DNA of 64,000 nucleotides. Origin: Granulosicoccus sp036478595 (lineage in GTDB: Bacteria > Pseudomonadota > Gammaproteobacteria > Granulosicoccales > Granulosicoccaceae). The notes beneath the pieces are model-generated. The model did no database searches, was not told where the DNA came from, and worked only from the letters and a program-made list of their open reading frames with translations. This document shows positions 53,324-62,426 of this stretch, piece by piece. Position 1 is the stretch's first letter. The number at the start of each line of letters is the position of its first letter. The stretch is from contig JAZGEF010000073.1 in assembly GCA_036478595.1 (NCBI GenBank), positions 62,001 to 126,000 on the forward strand, in the 5' to 3' direction. Position numbers and translations under genes: made by a program.

Positions 53324-54418
53324 ATGTTGGCTTATATTGTCAGGCGTCTGGTATTGATAATCCCTACCTTGCTGGGGATTATGGTCATCAATTTCGTCAT
53401 CGTTCAATCAGCACCGGGCGGCCCGGTTGAACAGATGATCGCCCAGTTAAACGGGCGAGCGGTGGATGCGACCGCACGAATCTCTGGTGAAACGGCCGAA
53501 ACCAGCCAAACAAGCAATAACACTGGCTCCTCGTCGGTGTACAGGGGCGCGCGCGGCCTTGACCCCGACCTAATCAAAGATATCGAAAAACAATATGGTT
53601 TTGATCAGCCCGCACATATCCGATTTGTCAAAATGATAAAAGATTATGTTCGTTTTGATTTTGGCGTTAGCTTCTTTCGAGATCGATCCGTGGTGGATTT
53701 GGTCAAAGACAAGATGCCAGTGTCAATATCATTGGGATTATGGACAACGCTGTTGGTCTATTTAATCTCTATTCCGCTCGGCATTAAAAAAGCAGTTAGA
53801 GATGGTAGTACTTTTGATGTGTGGACAAGTGCGCTAATTATCATTGGTTATGCCGTGCCGGGTTTTCTGTTTGCAATAATGCTTATCGTATTATTTGCTG
53901 GCGGTAGTTTTATTGATTGGTTTCCATTGCGCGGTATTACATCAGATAATTTTAACAACTTGAGTTGGAGTGGAAAAATACTCGATTATTTCTGGCATAT
54001 GGCGTTACCAATAACTGCGATGGTAATTGGTGGGTTTGCCAGCTTAACCATGCTGACTAAAAACTCGTTTCTGGACGAAATTAACAAACAGTACGTACTT
54101 ACCGCTAAAGCCAAGGGCCTAAGCGAAAACCAAGTGCTATACGGCCATGTGTTCCGAAACGCGATGCTAATTGTAGTTGCGGGCTTCCCCAGTGCATTTG
54201 TCGGCATATTATTTACAGGTTCGTTGTTGATAGAGGTGATATTTTCACTCGATGGGCTTGGTTTGCTTGGTTTTGAAGCGGCAATTAACCGAGATTACCC
54301 TGTGATGTTTGGCACGCTGTTTTTCTTTACCTTGCTTGGCTTGATCATGAACATCCTGGGTGATGTGATGTATATGGTGATCGATCCGCGTATTGATTTT
54401 GACAAACGAGATTACTGA
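53324..54418 (+). CDS. yejB: ABC transporter permease YejB
   Basis: 364 residues, six helices. The first helix is followed by a Gly/Thr-rich loop with ATARISGETAETSQTSN, which is a YejB-type insertion between helices 1 and 2. LDPDLIKDIEKQYGFDQPAHIRF and KAKGLSENQVLYGHVFRNAM (EAA loop) are the family blocks. The stop overlaps the next start by one base. Confidence 0.92.
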   Translation: MLAYIVRRLVLIIPTLLGIMVINFVIVQSAPGGPVEQMIAQLNGRAVDATARISGETAETSQTSNNTGSSSVYRGARGLDPDLIKDIEKQYGFDQPAHIRFVKMIKDYVRFDFGVSFFRDRSVVDLVKDKMPVSISLGLWTTLLVYLISIPLGIKKAVRDGSTFDVWTSALIIIGYAVPGFLFAIMLIVLFAGGSFIDWFPLRGITSDNFNNLSWSGKILDYFWHMALPITAMVIGGFASLTMLTKNSFLDEINKQYVLTAKAKGLSENQVLYGHVFRNAMLIVVAGFPSAFVGILFTGSLLIEVIFSLDGLGLLGFEAAINRDYPVMFGTLFFFTLLGLIMNILGDVMYMVIDPRIDFDKRDY

Positions 54419-55446
54419 TGTCTCGCTGGTCGCCCATAGCCCAGCGCCGCTGGACAAATTTTAAAGCCAACCGGCGTGGCTGGTATTCGCTATGGTTGTT
54501 TTTGATTATTTTTATATTAACGCTGTTTGCCGAATTTATCGCAAACGATAAGCCGCTATTGGTAAAGTACGAATCAAGTTATTACTTTCCTGTGTTCAAC
54601 GATTATCCTGAAACAACATTTGGTGGTGACTTTGATACTGCCACTGATTATCGTGACCCCTACATTAGCGACATCATCAACGAGCAGGGACATATGCTAT
54701 GGCCACCCATTCGCTACAGCTTTGATACGGTCAATTATAGTTTGCCAGTACCTGCACCTGCACCGCCTTCGACGGACAACTGGCTGGGTACCGATGACCA
54801 GGCTCGTGATGTTATGGCGAGAGTCATTTATGGTTTTAGAGTGTCGGTGTTGTTTGGCCTCACACTGACGATTTTTAGTAGCATCATTGGTGTCGCTGTT
54901 GGGGCGATACAAGGTTATGTGGGTGGTTGGGTTGATTTAATCGGCCAGCGTTTTATGGAGGTTTGGTCCGGTTTGCCGATGCTATATTTGCTCATTATTA
55001 TGGCCAGTATTGTTGAGCCTACGTTCTGGTGGTTGCTGGGTTTGATGCTGTTATTTAGTTGGATGTCACTAGTGGGGGTTGTACGGGCCGAGGTATTACG
55101 CGCGCGAAATTATGATTACGTTAAGGCTGCGCGTTCACTGGGTGTTAACCGCTGGACAATCCTGCTGCGCCATGTGCTGCCAAATGCGATGGTAGCGACA
55201 CTCACCTTTATGCCGTTTATCCTTAATAGTTCTATAACTACCTTAACCTCACTGGATTTTCTTGGTTTTGGATTGCCGCCCGGTTCGGCCTCCTTGGGAG
55301 AGCTGTTGGCACAAGGTAAAAATAATTTGCAGGCGCCTTGGTTGGGTGTCACAGCATTTGCCGTGTTAGCGTTAATGCTGAGCCTGTTAATATTTATTGG
55401 CGAAGCGGTCAGAGATGCATTTGACCCACGTAAGGCGTTTCAATGA
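54418..55446 (+). CDS. yejE: ABC transporter permease YejE
   Basis: 342 residues. YejE has a periplasmic insertion after the first helix, seen here as KYESSYYFPVFNDYPETTFGG (in part). NWLGTDDQARDVMARVIYGFR is the DppC-type entry motif, and LRHVLPNAMVATLTFMPF lies near the EAA loop. The ending AFDPRKAF is usual. ATG overlaps the yejB stop; its own stop overlaps the yejF start. Confidence 0.92.
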   Translation: MSRWSPIAQRRWTNFKANRRGWYSLWLFLIIFILTLFAEFIANDKPLLVKYESSYYFPVFNDYPETTFGGDFDTATDYRDPYISDIINEQGHMLWPPIRYSFDTVNYSLPVPAPAPPSTDNWLGTDDQARDVMARVIYGFRVSVLFGLTLTIFSSIIGVAVGAIQGYVGGWVDLIGQRFMEVWSGLPMLYLLIIMASIVEPTFWWLLGLMLLFSWMSLVGVVRAEVLRARNYDYVKAARSLGVNRWTILLRHVLPNAMVATLTFMPFILNSSITTLTSLDFLGFGLPPGSASLGELLAQGKNNLQAPWLGVTAFAVLALMLSLLIFIGEAVRDAFDPRKAFQ

Positions 55447-57056
55447 GCGACGCCATCCTATCTATTGATAATCTCTCCATTGGCTTCCGCACTCGCGATA
55501 GCGTGAATACCGTCGTCAACAATATTGGTTTAGAGCTGCATTCAGGCGAAACTCTGGCCTTGGTTGGTGAGAGTGGTTCAGGTAAGTCGGTTACTGCATT
55601 ATCTATTATGCAATTGCTCCATCCTGATCAGGTCGTGTACCCCAGCGGGAGTATTCGATTTAAAGGCCAAGAAGTTATTGGTGCTAGTAAGGCGAATTTA
55701 CGCATCATGCGAGGTGATCGTGTTGGCATGATCTTCCAGGAACCCATGACATCACTTAATCCTTTGCACACAGTTGAAAAACAAATAGGCGAAGTCTTGT
55801 TTTTGCACAAAGGCATGGATAAAGCTGCCGCGCGCGAGCGTATTTTTGAATTATTAGAACTTGTTGGCTTGGATCAGGTTGCGACACGATTGCAGGCGTA
55901 TCCGCATCAACTTAGTGGCGGCCAGCGGCAGCGCGTCATGATTGCAATGGCCTTGGCCAATGAGCCCGATATCCTTATTGCTGATGAGCCTACCACTGCA
56001 TTGGATGTCACTGTGCAGGCACAAATACTCACGTTACTGGACAGCTTGCAGAAGCGCCTTGGCTTAGCAGTATTGTTAATCACACACGATCTCACCATTG
56101 TGCGTAACGTGGCGCACAGGGTGTGCGTGATGAAAGACGGGGAAATAGTTGAGCAAGGTGATACCGATGCGGTATTTAATACTCCGCAGCACCAATACAC
56201 CCAAGCGCTTTTAAACGCAGAGCCCTCTGGCACAGTCAACGAAGTTGATCAAACCGTTGAACCTCTCATTGTTGCCACTGATATGCGAGTGTGGTTTCCC
56301 ATTAGGAAAGGTATTTTCAGGCGCACTACTGGCCATGTCAAAGCAGTTGACGGCATCTCTTTGGATGTTCGTCCTGGTGAAACTGTGGGAATCGTTGGTG
56401 AGAGTGGTTCAGGTAAAACTACGCTAGCTCAAGCCATCATGCGTTTAATACCGTCGCAGGGCACCATCATGTTTGATGGGCGAGATATATCCAACCTTGA
56501 TGGCTCTGAACTCAAACCCTTAAGGCGGCATATGCAGTTCGTGTTTCAAGATCCCTACGGCAGCCTTAGCCCGCGTATGTCGGTTGGGCAAATAATTCTC
56601 GAAGGTTTACATGCACACGATTTATCCAAAGGCGCTGAATCAGACAAAGAAATTGTGAGCGCATTGCTTGCGCAAGTTGGCTTGGAGGCAAGTGCTGCCA
56701 ATCGTTATCCACATGAATTTTCAGGTGGTCAGCGGCAGCGTGTGGCCATAGCTCGTGCAATGATTTTAAAACCTAAACTCATCGTGCTTGATGAGCCTAC
56801 CTCAGCGCTTGATCGGGCAGTGCAAGTGCAGATGATTGACCTATTGCGCGCCTTGCAACGCCAACACCAGCTAGCCTATATGTTTATCAGCCATGATTTG
56901 CGAATGGTCAGAGCCATTGCGAATAAAGTGATCGTTATGCGCCAAGGGCTGGCGGTTGAAATTGGTGACGCTGATCAACTATTCGATAACCCGCAGCATG
57001 AATATACACGTGAGTTGTTGACTGCTGCATACACATCTCGTGTGGAAACTCAATAA
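55443..57056 (+). CDS. yejF: ABC transporter ATPase YejF (two fused domains)
   Basis: 537 residues with two nucleotide-binding domains: Walker A GESGSGKSV near 45 and GESGSGKTT near 320, LSGGQRQR and FSGGQRQR signatures, Walker B ILIADEPTTALD and LIVLDEPTSALD. Both halves are complete, so this is the full YejF energy unit for yejABE. The gene starts inside the yejE stop. The next gene is 124 bases away and belongs to another importer. Confidence 0.95.
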   Translation: MSDAILSIDNLSIGFRTRDSVNTVVNNIGLELHSGETLALVGESGSGKSVTALSIMQLLHPDQVVYPSGSIRFKGQEVIGASKANLRIMRGDRVGMIFQEPMTSLNPLHTVEKQIGEVLFLHKGMDKAAARERIFELLELVGLDQVATRLQAYPHQLSGGQRQRVMIAMALANEPDILIADEPTTALDVTVQAQILTLLDSLQKRLGLAVLLITHDLTIVRNVAHRVCVMKDGEIVEQGDTDAVFNTPQHQYTQALLNAEPSGTVNEVDQTVEPLIVATDMRVWFPIRKGIFRRTTGHVKAVDGISLDVRPGETVGIVGESGSGKTTLAQAIMRLIPSQGTIMFDGRDISNLDGSELKPLRRHMQFVFQDPYGSLSPRMSVGQIILEGLHAHDLSKGAESDKEIVSALLAQVGLEASAANRYPHEFSGGQRQRVAIARAMILKPKLIVLDEPTSALDRAVQVQMIDLLRALQRQHQLAYMFISHDLRMVRAIANKVIVMRQGLAVEIGDADQLFDNPQHEYTRELLTAAYTSRVETQ

Positions 57057-57180
57057 GTTAGGCCTTGAGCCTTCATTTACGCGGCTTTTATTTTTAATTG
57101 CCAGGAACTTCCCTCTATTGCTTCGATTCTATAAGCGAACACCCTATAATCCGTTCTGATCCACCGAGAAGCTACATCTG

Positions 57181-58389
57181 ATGAACTTGTTCCCCCAATC
57201 CTTACGAAAGTGCTTGCTTGCTTGTGCTCTATTACTTCCTGTTCAATTGCCTGATGCCGCCAGCGTCGATGACAGCTGGGCCGATGTTGTTCAAGAAGCG
57301 CGAGGGCAAACGGTTTACTTCAATGCCTGGGGTGGTAGTGATCGAATCAACGCGTACCTTGAATGGGCCGGTAAGCAATTACAGAGTGAATACGGCGTTT
57401 CGCTAATTCACGTCAAAATTGGTGATATTGCCGAAGTAGTTGGGCAGCTAGAAGCGGCTAAAGCAGTTGGTCGCGATACTGATGGTAATGTTGACTTGAT
57501 GTGGGTTAATGGCGAAAACTTCGCTGCCTTAAAGCGAAATGAATTGCTGTTTGGCTCATTTACTGGCCTGTTGCCCAACACTGCCTATGTAAAACAAGCA
57601 CCATCTATCACCCATGATTTTTCTATTCCGGTTGAAGGCCTTGAATCCCCGTGGGGAGGCGCACAGCTGGTATTTATCTATGACTCCGCTGTAACCAAAA
57701 CGCCACCACAATCAGCAATAGAGCTGATGACGTATATTAAAGATGGCGGTCGCTTTAGTTATCCAGCGCCACCAGCGTTTCATGGCACCACGATGGTTAA
57801 ACAATTTTTGAGTGAACTCACGGATGATAAGGCCGCTTTGGCAAGCCCGGTGGGTGAGGCTGATTTCGACGCAGCGACAAAGCCACTATGGGCTTATCTC
57901 GATGAGTTACACCCGATGTTGTGGGGCAAGGGTAAGAGTTGGCCAACTAGCGGAGAGCAAACCCGACAAATGTTGGATGATGGTGAGGTTGATATCGCTA
58001 TTTCATTTAACCCGAACGAAGCTGCGGCAGCGGTTAAATCTGGCCAGCTTGCTGACACGGTTCGTACCTATACATTTAGCGAGGGCACCATTGGTAACAC
58101 TCACTTTGTCACCATCCCGTACAACGCAAAAGCTGCTGCGGGCGCTATGGTTGCAGCCAACTATTTAGTGTCGCCAGAAGCACAGGCACGCAAAGCTGAT
58201 CCGGAATATTGGGGCGACCCTACGGTTCTCGATATCGACACGGTTCCCAGCGAAATGTTGGCAAAATTTTCTGAAATCGATCTTGGCGTTTGGGCCCTGC
58301 CGCTGGGTAGTGGTAAAACCTTAAGCGAGCCCCATGCCTCTTGGGCGCAGGCGCTCGAAGCGGCATGGATAGAGCGTTACGGTCAGTAA
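57181..58389 (+). CDS. ynjB: Periplasmic binding protein, YnjB-like
   Basis: 402 residues. Signal peptide ends near PDAAS. The mature start SWADVVQEARGQTVYFNAWGG is the YnjB hallmark (quoted in part), followed by VDLMWVNGENFAALK and GNTHFVTIPYNA. YnjB is a family 1/thiamine-like SBP of unknown ligand. It opens the ynjBCD operon here; YnjA and YnjE of E. coli are absent. Confidence 0.93.
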   Translation: MNLFPQSLRKCLLACALLLPVQLPDAASVDDSWADVVQEARGQTVYFNAWGGSDRINAYLEWAGKQLQSEYGVSLIHVKIGDIAEVVGQLEAAKAVGRDTDGNVDLMWVNGENFAALKRNELLFGSFTGLLPNTAYVKQAPSITHDFSIPVEGLESPWGGAQLVFIYDSAVTKTPPQSAIELMTYIKDGGRFSYPAPPAFHGTTMVKQFLSELTDDKAALASPVGEADFDAATKPLWAYLDELHPMLWGKGKSWPTSGEQTRQMLDDGEVDIAISFNPNEAAAAVKSGQLADTVRTYTFSEGTIGNTHFVTIPYNAKAAAGAMVAANYLVSPEAQARKADPEYWGDPTVLDIDTVPSEMLAKFSEIDLGVWALPLGSGKTLSEPHASWAQALEAAWIERYGQ

Positions 58390-58409
58390 CAAATTCTTAA
58401 GCCAAAGCG

Positions 58410-60086
58410 GTGCCACATTTTGTAGCTCACGGTCGGGTTTTAGCCGCGCTTGCTGCTATTGGCGTGGCATTGTTATTTACAGCTCCGCTTCTAATTGGCC
58501 TTACAGGTACCATAGCGCCAGCATTCGGTTTGATGCCCGAGCTCGCCCCTGGTAATGGGTTTTTGCAACTGCTAGAGGATCCTCGATTTCTACCCGCGCT
58601 TAAACTCAGTATTAAAACGGGAGTCATCGCGACACTGCTTGTGCTGTTATTTACTATAGTAGCGTTGGTGTGTTTGCACAAAACGCGTTGGTGGCGATGG
58701 ATGCTTGCTGCCTTGCCGCCATTGTTAGCGATACCTCATGCCGCATTGGCTGTAGGTTTAGTTTTTTTAGTCGCGCCTAGTGGCTGGATAGTTCGATTGT
58801 TTTCTCCGTGGTTAACTACTTGGGAGCGCCCACCTGCAGATTGGGTGGTGCCCGACGCGGGGGGCTGGTCTTTGATCGCTGGATTAGTGATGAAGGAAGC
58901 GCCGTTTTTATTGCTTGCCGCTGCGGCTCAGTTGCCAAGGTTGAATGTAGACGCTTTACTCAAAATTGGCCTTACGCTGGGGTATTCACCGGCGCGTTGT
59001 TGGAGCCGCTTAGTGTTGCCGACCTTGTATCCGCGAATTCGCTTAACTCTATTCGTAATATTAGCGTTTAACTTAAGTGTGGTTGATATGGCCTTGTTGC
59101 TTGGCCCGGGCAACCCACCCACTTTGTCAGTGTTATTGTTGTCCTATGTCCACGAGCCTGGATTTAGAGCTGCAGCTTCCGCAGGAGCGTTGATGTTAGC
59201 GGTCGGTATGGCGGCGTTTTTTGTTGCGGTGATACTGATCGAAAAGTCAATTGCACAAGTGGCTAAGCGACGTCGCGAAAGTGGTCATAGAGGTCATGGT
59301 ATTGGCTTGTTCCGTCAAATTGGCAAGTATTCTGTGGTGGCGTTAATTCTTTGCAGCGTATTTACGCTTGTCGCGTTGTTGTTATGGAGTTTCACTCAGC
59401 GTTGGCGGTTTCCTGCAGCGCTGCCTGATACTTTCACAGCGCGCCACTGGTTAGGCCGAAGTGATTTATTACTCGATCCGCTTTGGGCGACGATATTGTT
59501 TGCCATGTTTAGTTGTGTCGCAACCTTGGTCGGTGCAATGGTTTGGTTAGAAGCTGAACGCTTAGATGCCGTAAAAAAAATAGATTGGCTATGGTATGTG
59601 CCATTTTTTATCCCTCAAGTTACCTTATTGTTTGGTTGGCAGGCGGCTAGTTTGATTACCGCAAGCGATGGGCAATGGCTAACGGTTGCTTATGCACATT
59701 GGGTGTATACATTGCCTTATGTTGTATTGATTCTTGCAGTGGCCTGGCGTGAGCTCGACCCTAACTGGAATAATGCCGCGTCGGTGCTGGGTGCTGGGTA
59801 TTGGAAGGTGCTATTCCGCATCCGCTTACCACTACTGATTAAACCCGTGTTGCAAGCCATGGCCGTGGCAGTTGCAGTTAGTGTTGCTCAATATTTACCC
59901 ACAGCGCTTCTGGGAGCGGGCAGGCATAACACATTAGCTATTGAAGTGGTTACAAGCTTCGGTGGTGTTGATCGGCGAGTTATTGCAACGTTGGCAGTGC
60001 TGCAAAGCTTGCTGCCACTTATTGTATTTTCATTGGCGTTATTGATCCCGGCCGCGATGCAACAAAAGCAGCAGCAACACTCATGA
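58410..60086 (+). CDS. ynjC: ABC transporter permease YnjC
   Basis: 558 residues: two permease halves in one chain, about 12 helices, as in E. coli YnjC and FbpB/ThiP-type proteins. Each half has its own EAA-like loop (LTLGYSPARCWSRLVLP and SVLGAGYWKVLFRIRLP). The start is a GTG with no strong ribosome site, so it may be coupled to ynjB. The stop overlaps the ynjD start by 4 bases. Confidence 0.92.
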   Translation: MPHFVAHGRVLAALAAIGVALLFTAPLLIGLTGTIAPAFGLMPELAPGNGFLQLLEDPRFLPALKLSIKTGVIATLLVLLFTIVALVCLHKTRWWRWMLAALPPLLAIPHAALAVGLVFLVAPSGWIVRLFSPWLTTWERPPADWVVPDAGGWSLIAGLVMKEAPFLLLAAAAQLPRLNVDALLKIGLTLGYSPARCWSRLVLPTLYPRIRLTLFVILAFNLSVVDMALLLGPGNPPTLSVLLLSYVHEPGFRAAASAGALMLAVGMAAFFVAVILIEKSIAQVAKRRRESGHRGHGIGLFRQIGKYSVVALILCSVFTLVALLLWSFTQRWRFPAALPDTFTARHWLGRSDLLLDPLWATILFAMFSCVATLVGAMVWLEAERLDAVKKIDWLWYVPFFIPQVTLLFGWQAASLITASDGQWLTVAYAHWVYTLPYVVLILAVAWRELDPNWNNAASVLGAGYWKVLFRIRLPLLIKPVLQAMAVAVAVSVAQYLPTALLGAGRHNTLAIEVVTSFGGVDRRVIATLAVLQSLLPLIVFSLALLIPAAMQQKQQQHS

Positions 60087-60718
60087 ACGCACTGCGTGTA
60101 GAACAACTCACCATAACCTTACCCAATGACGTAAAGCTGTGCGATCAACTCTCGTTTACAATCGAGCCTGGTCGGGTGCTAGCCTTGATGGGCCCCAGCG
60201 GTAGTGGTAAATCTTCCATTCTTAGTTGGATTACCGGTACATTAGCCAAAGAAATTCATGCCAGCGGCGAACTTTGGTTGGGGGGTACATCCTTGGTGGG
60301 CGTGCCAACCGAAAAAAGGCGACTCGGCCTAATGTTGCAACAGGATTATCTATTTCCCCATATGTCAGTTGACCAAAATCTTAAGTTTGGTTTGCAATCA
60401 GGAGACAAAGTCGAACGTGAGCGTAAAATTACTGAGAGCCTGGGCAACGCAGGCCTTGCATCTTTGCAACATGCTAATCCTGCAACGCTAAGCGGTGGTC
60501 AGCGATCCCGCGTCAGTTTGTTACGCTCGCTATTATCAGAACCCTGCGCTCTGTTACTCGACGAACCTTTTGCAAGGCTCGATTCTCAATTGCGACAACA
60601 GATACGTGAGTTTACATGGGCTGCATGCAAGGAATTACCGGTGCTGCTGGTCACCCACGACAAAGCCGACATCCCGGCTCACGCCGATGTGCTAGAGCTT
60701 GCAGACAATCATGCTTGA
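60083..60718 (+). CDS. ynjD: ABC transporter ATPase YnjD
   Basis: 211 residues, one ABC domain: Walker A GPSGSGKSS, signature LSGGQRSRV, Walker B ALLLDEPFARLD, H-loop VTHDKAD. It energises YnjC. At about 211 residues it has no C-terminal regulatory domain. ynjF overlaps its end by 8 bases, so the four genes form one unit. Confidence 0.93.
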   Translation: MNALRVEQLTITLPNDVKLCDQLSFTIEPGRVLALMGPSGSGKSSILSWITGTLAKEIHASGELWLGGTSLVGVPTEKRRLGLMLQQDYLFPHMSVDQNLKFGLQSGDKVERERKITESLGNAGLASLQHANPATLSGGQRSRVSLLRSLLSEPCALLLDEPFARLDSQLRQQIREFTWAACKELPVLLVTHDKADIPAHADVLELADNHA

Positions 60719-61328
60719 TAAATACATTGTACCTATTTTAAAACCTCGCCTTGCCGATGTGGCTAAGCAGTTGCAAGGTGAAGGAATCGCTGCTGATCAT
60801 GTCACCCTGGTGGGTTTTGGTATAGGTTTAGCTTGTGTGTTGATGCTGAGTGTGGGGCAGTTTGGTATAGCCTTGTTATTGCTGCTCATAAATCGGCTTG
60901 CTGATGGCGTAGATGGTGAGTTGGCCCGGTTGTCTCAACCTTCGGATGGCGGCGCGTATTTAGACATCACACTCGATTTTATTTTCTATGCGGTGTTTCC
61001 TTTGGGCTTCGCATTCTATGCACCGCAAGCTAATGCGCTCCCGGCGGCGGTATTGATTGCAAGTTTTGTTGGTACCGGCGCAAGCTTTTTAGCGTTTTCC
61101 GGGCAAGCTGCAAAGCAAGGGATGGAGCATCCTGATTTTGGCTATAAAGGTTTCTATTATCTAAATGGCCTGGCGGAAGGTACCGAAACGATACTGGTGT
61201 TTGTTTTGATGTGTTTACTACCAAGCCAATTTGCACTGATCGCTTTTGTTTTTTCGGCTGTGTGCGTGCTGACAGCATTTAATCGTGTTGTTTTTGGCTA
61301 TTTGTCACTGGTGCGGCCAAAAAAATAG
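60711..61328 (+). CDS. ynjF: CDP-alcohol phosphatidyltransferase family protein YnjF
   Basis: 205 residues from ATG 60711 (the frame opens at a TTG at 60699). MLDKYIVPILKPRL is the YnjF N-terminus. The catalytic motif DG..AR........G...D...D is present as DGELARLSQPSDGGAYLDIT followed by LD, with six helices around it. Such enzymes join a CDP-lipid or CDP-sugar to an alcohol. The specific product of YnjF is not known; its operon with an importer is conserved. Confidence 0.93.
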   Translation: MLDKYIVPILKPRLADVAKQLQGEGIAADHVTLVGFGIGLACVLMLSVGQFGIALLLLLINRLADGVDGELARLSQPSDGGAYLDITLDFIFYAVFPLGFAFYAPQANALPAAVLIASFVGTGASFLAFSGQAAKQGMEHPDFGYKGFYYLNGLAEGTETILVFVLMCLLPSQFALIAFVFSAVCVLTAFNRVVFGYLSLVRPKK

Positions 61329-61406
61329 CCACTGGCGCAAAAAACCGGAAGATATCGTGCGTGGCTAGCATTACACTGGGTTCAGTTATCAATACGAAGC
61401 CTGCAT

Positions 61407-62273
61407 ATGCCTGCCTCATTAAAAAAATCAATGCTTGTATCGGCAGATCATGGTCAGTGGCACTGTATCGTTGATGCTTGCAGGCTATTAGAAGCCTCTG
61501 ACACCCCTATTTCGTTTACACATTTGGCAAGTGAGGTGAGTTTAAGCCCTTGGCATTTTCATCGGCTCTTCAAACAAACCTTGGGAATCACGCCCAAGCA
61601 ATACGCCAATGCCTTACAACGCCAACGATCTCAACATCATTTACAAACTAGCGTATCGGTTGGCGATGCGTTATTTGCTGCGGGTTTTGAGTCGATGAGC
61701 CAATTTTATTCGCGAGTGCCTGCTATGTTGGGCATGTCTGCTGCTGACTTTCGCTCAGGTGCAACGGGTGTCGCAATCGATTACTCAATTGCCTCCACCT
61801 CTCTTGGTACCTTGTTAGTGGCAGCAACAGGTGAGGGTGTTTGCAGTGTGCAGTTTGGGGATACCGATGATCAACTACTCACAGAATTAGAGCAGCGATT
61901 CCCCAATGCTGAAATTACGTTAGGTAGCGAGTTGTTCAGTCATACGGTTTCATGCGTTGCAGAGCTGATCGAACGGCCCGAGACATTGATAGACATGCCA
62001 CTTGATGTGCAAGGTACCGCGTTTCAAGAAAAGGTTTGGCGCGTGTTGCGTGGTGTGCCTGTTGGCCAAACCATGAATTACAAGGAGGTTGCGACCGCTA
62101 TGGGTGAGCCCGATGCACATCGCGCTGTTGCCAATGCCTGTGGTGCTAATCCGGTAGCGTTGTTAATCCCTTGTCATCGCGTGGTCAGAGCTGACGGATC
62201 ATCTGGCGGCTATCGCTGGGGCATTGAACGAAAATCACAACTGTTAAATGGTGAAAAACAATTGAAGCATTAG
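61407..62273 (+). CDS. Truncated Ada-type protein: AraC helix-turn-helix plus O6-methylguanine methyltransferase
   Basis: 288 residues. An AraC-type DNA-binding domain (about 20-115: LASEVSLSPWHFHRLFKQTLG and GDALFAAGFESMSQFYSR) is followed by an O6-alkylguanine transferase (about 125-285) with active-site IPCHRVVR and Cys256. The N-terminal zinc domain of Ada, which carries Cys38 for methylphosphotriester sensing, is absent. The protein should therefore repair O6-methylguanine but not act as the classical Ada methylation switch. It ends well before the next gene. Confidence 0.92.
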   Translation: MPASLKKSMLVSADHGQWHCIVDACRLLEASDTPISFTHLASEVSLSPWHFHRLFKQTLGITPKQYANALQRQRSQHHLQTSVSVGDALFAAGFESMSQFYSRVPAMLGMSAADFRSGATGVAIDYSIASTSLGTLLVAATGEGVCSVQFGDTDDQLLTELEQRFPNAEITLGSELFSHTVSCVAELIERPETLIDMPLDVQGTAFQEKVWRVLRGVPVGQTMNYKEVATAMGEPDAHRAVANACGANPVALLIPCHRVVRADGSSGGYRWGIERKSQLLNGEKQLKH

Positions 62274-62426
62274 TTTGCCAATTTTTCACCGCGCCCGAGC
62301 GGGATTGATAAAAACAACGGCTTAGCAATAATTGCGTGGCGAAGCAATATTCATTTAATCGTTTTTCAGCGCGATGGATCAGCGTATAGTGGCGTAAAAT
62401 TTCGTAAGCCTACTATTTTCAAAGCA

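Noticed and set aside
57057..57100. Possible terminator after yejF (short AGCC/GGCT stem then T-rich run)
   Set aside because: The stem is 4-5 bp with a wobble pair and a long loop; T richness alone is not enough evidence.
62274..62426. GC-rich CCCGAGCGGG and GCAATAATTGC motifs between the Ada-like and Fic genes
   Set aside because: Both palindromes are short (10-11 bases), with no neighbours or repeats; consistent with chance.
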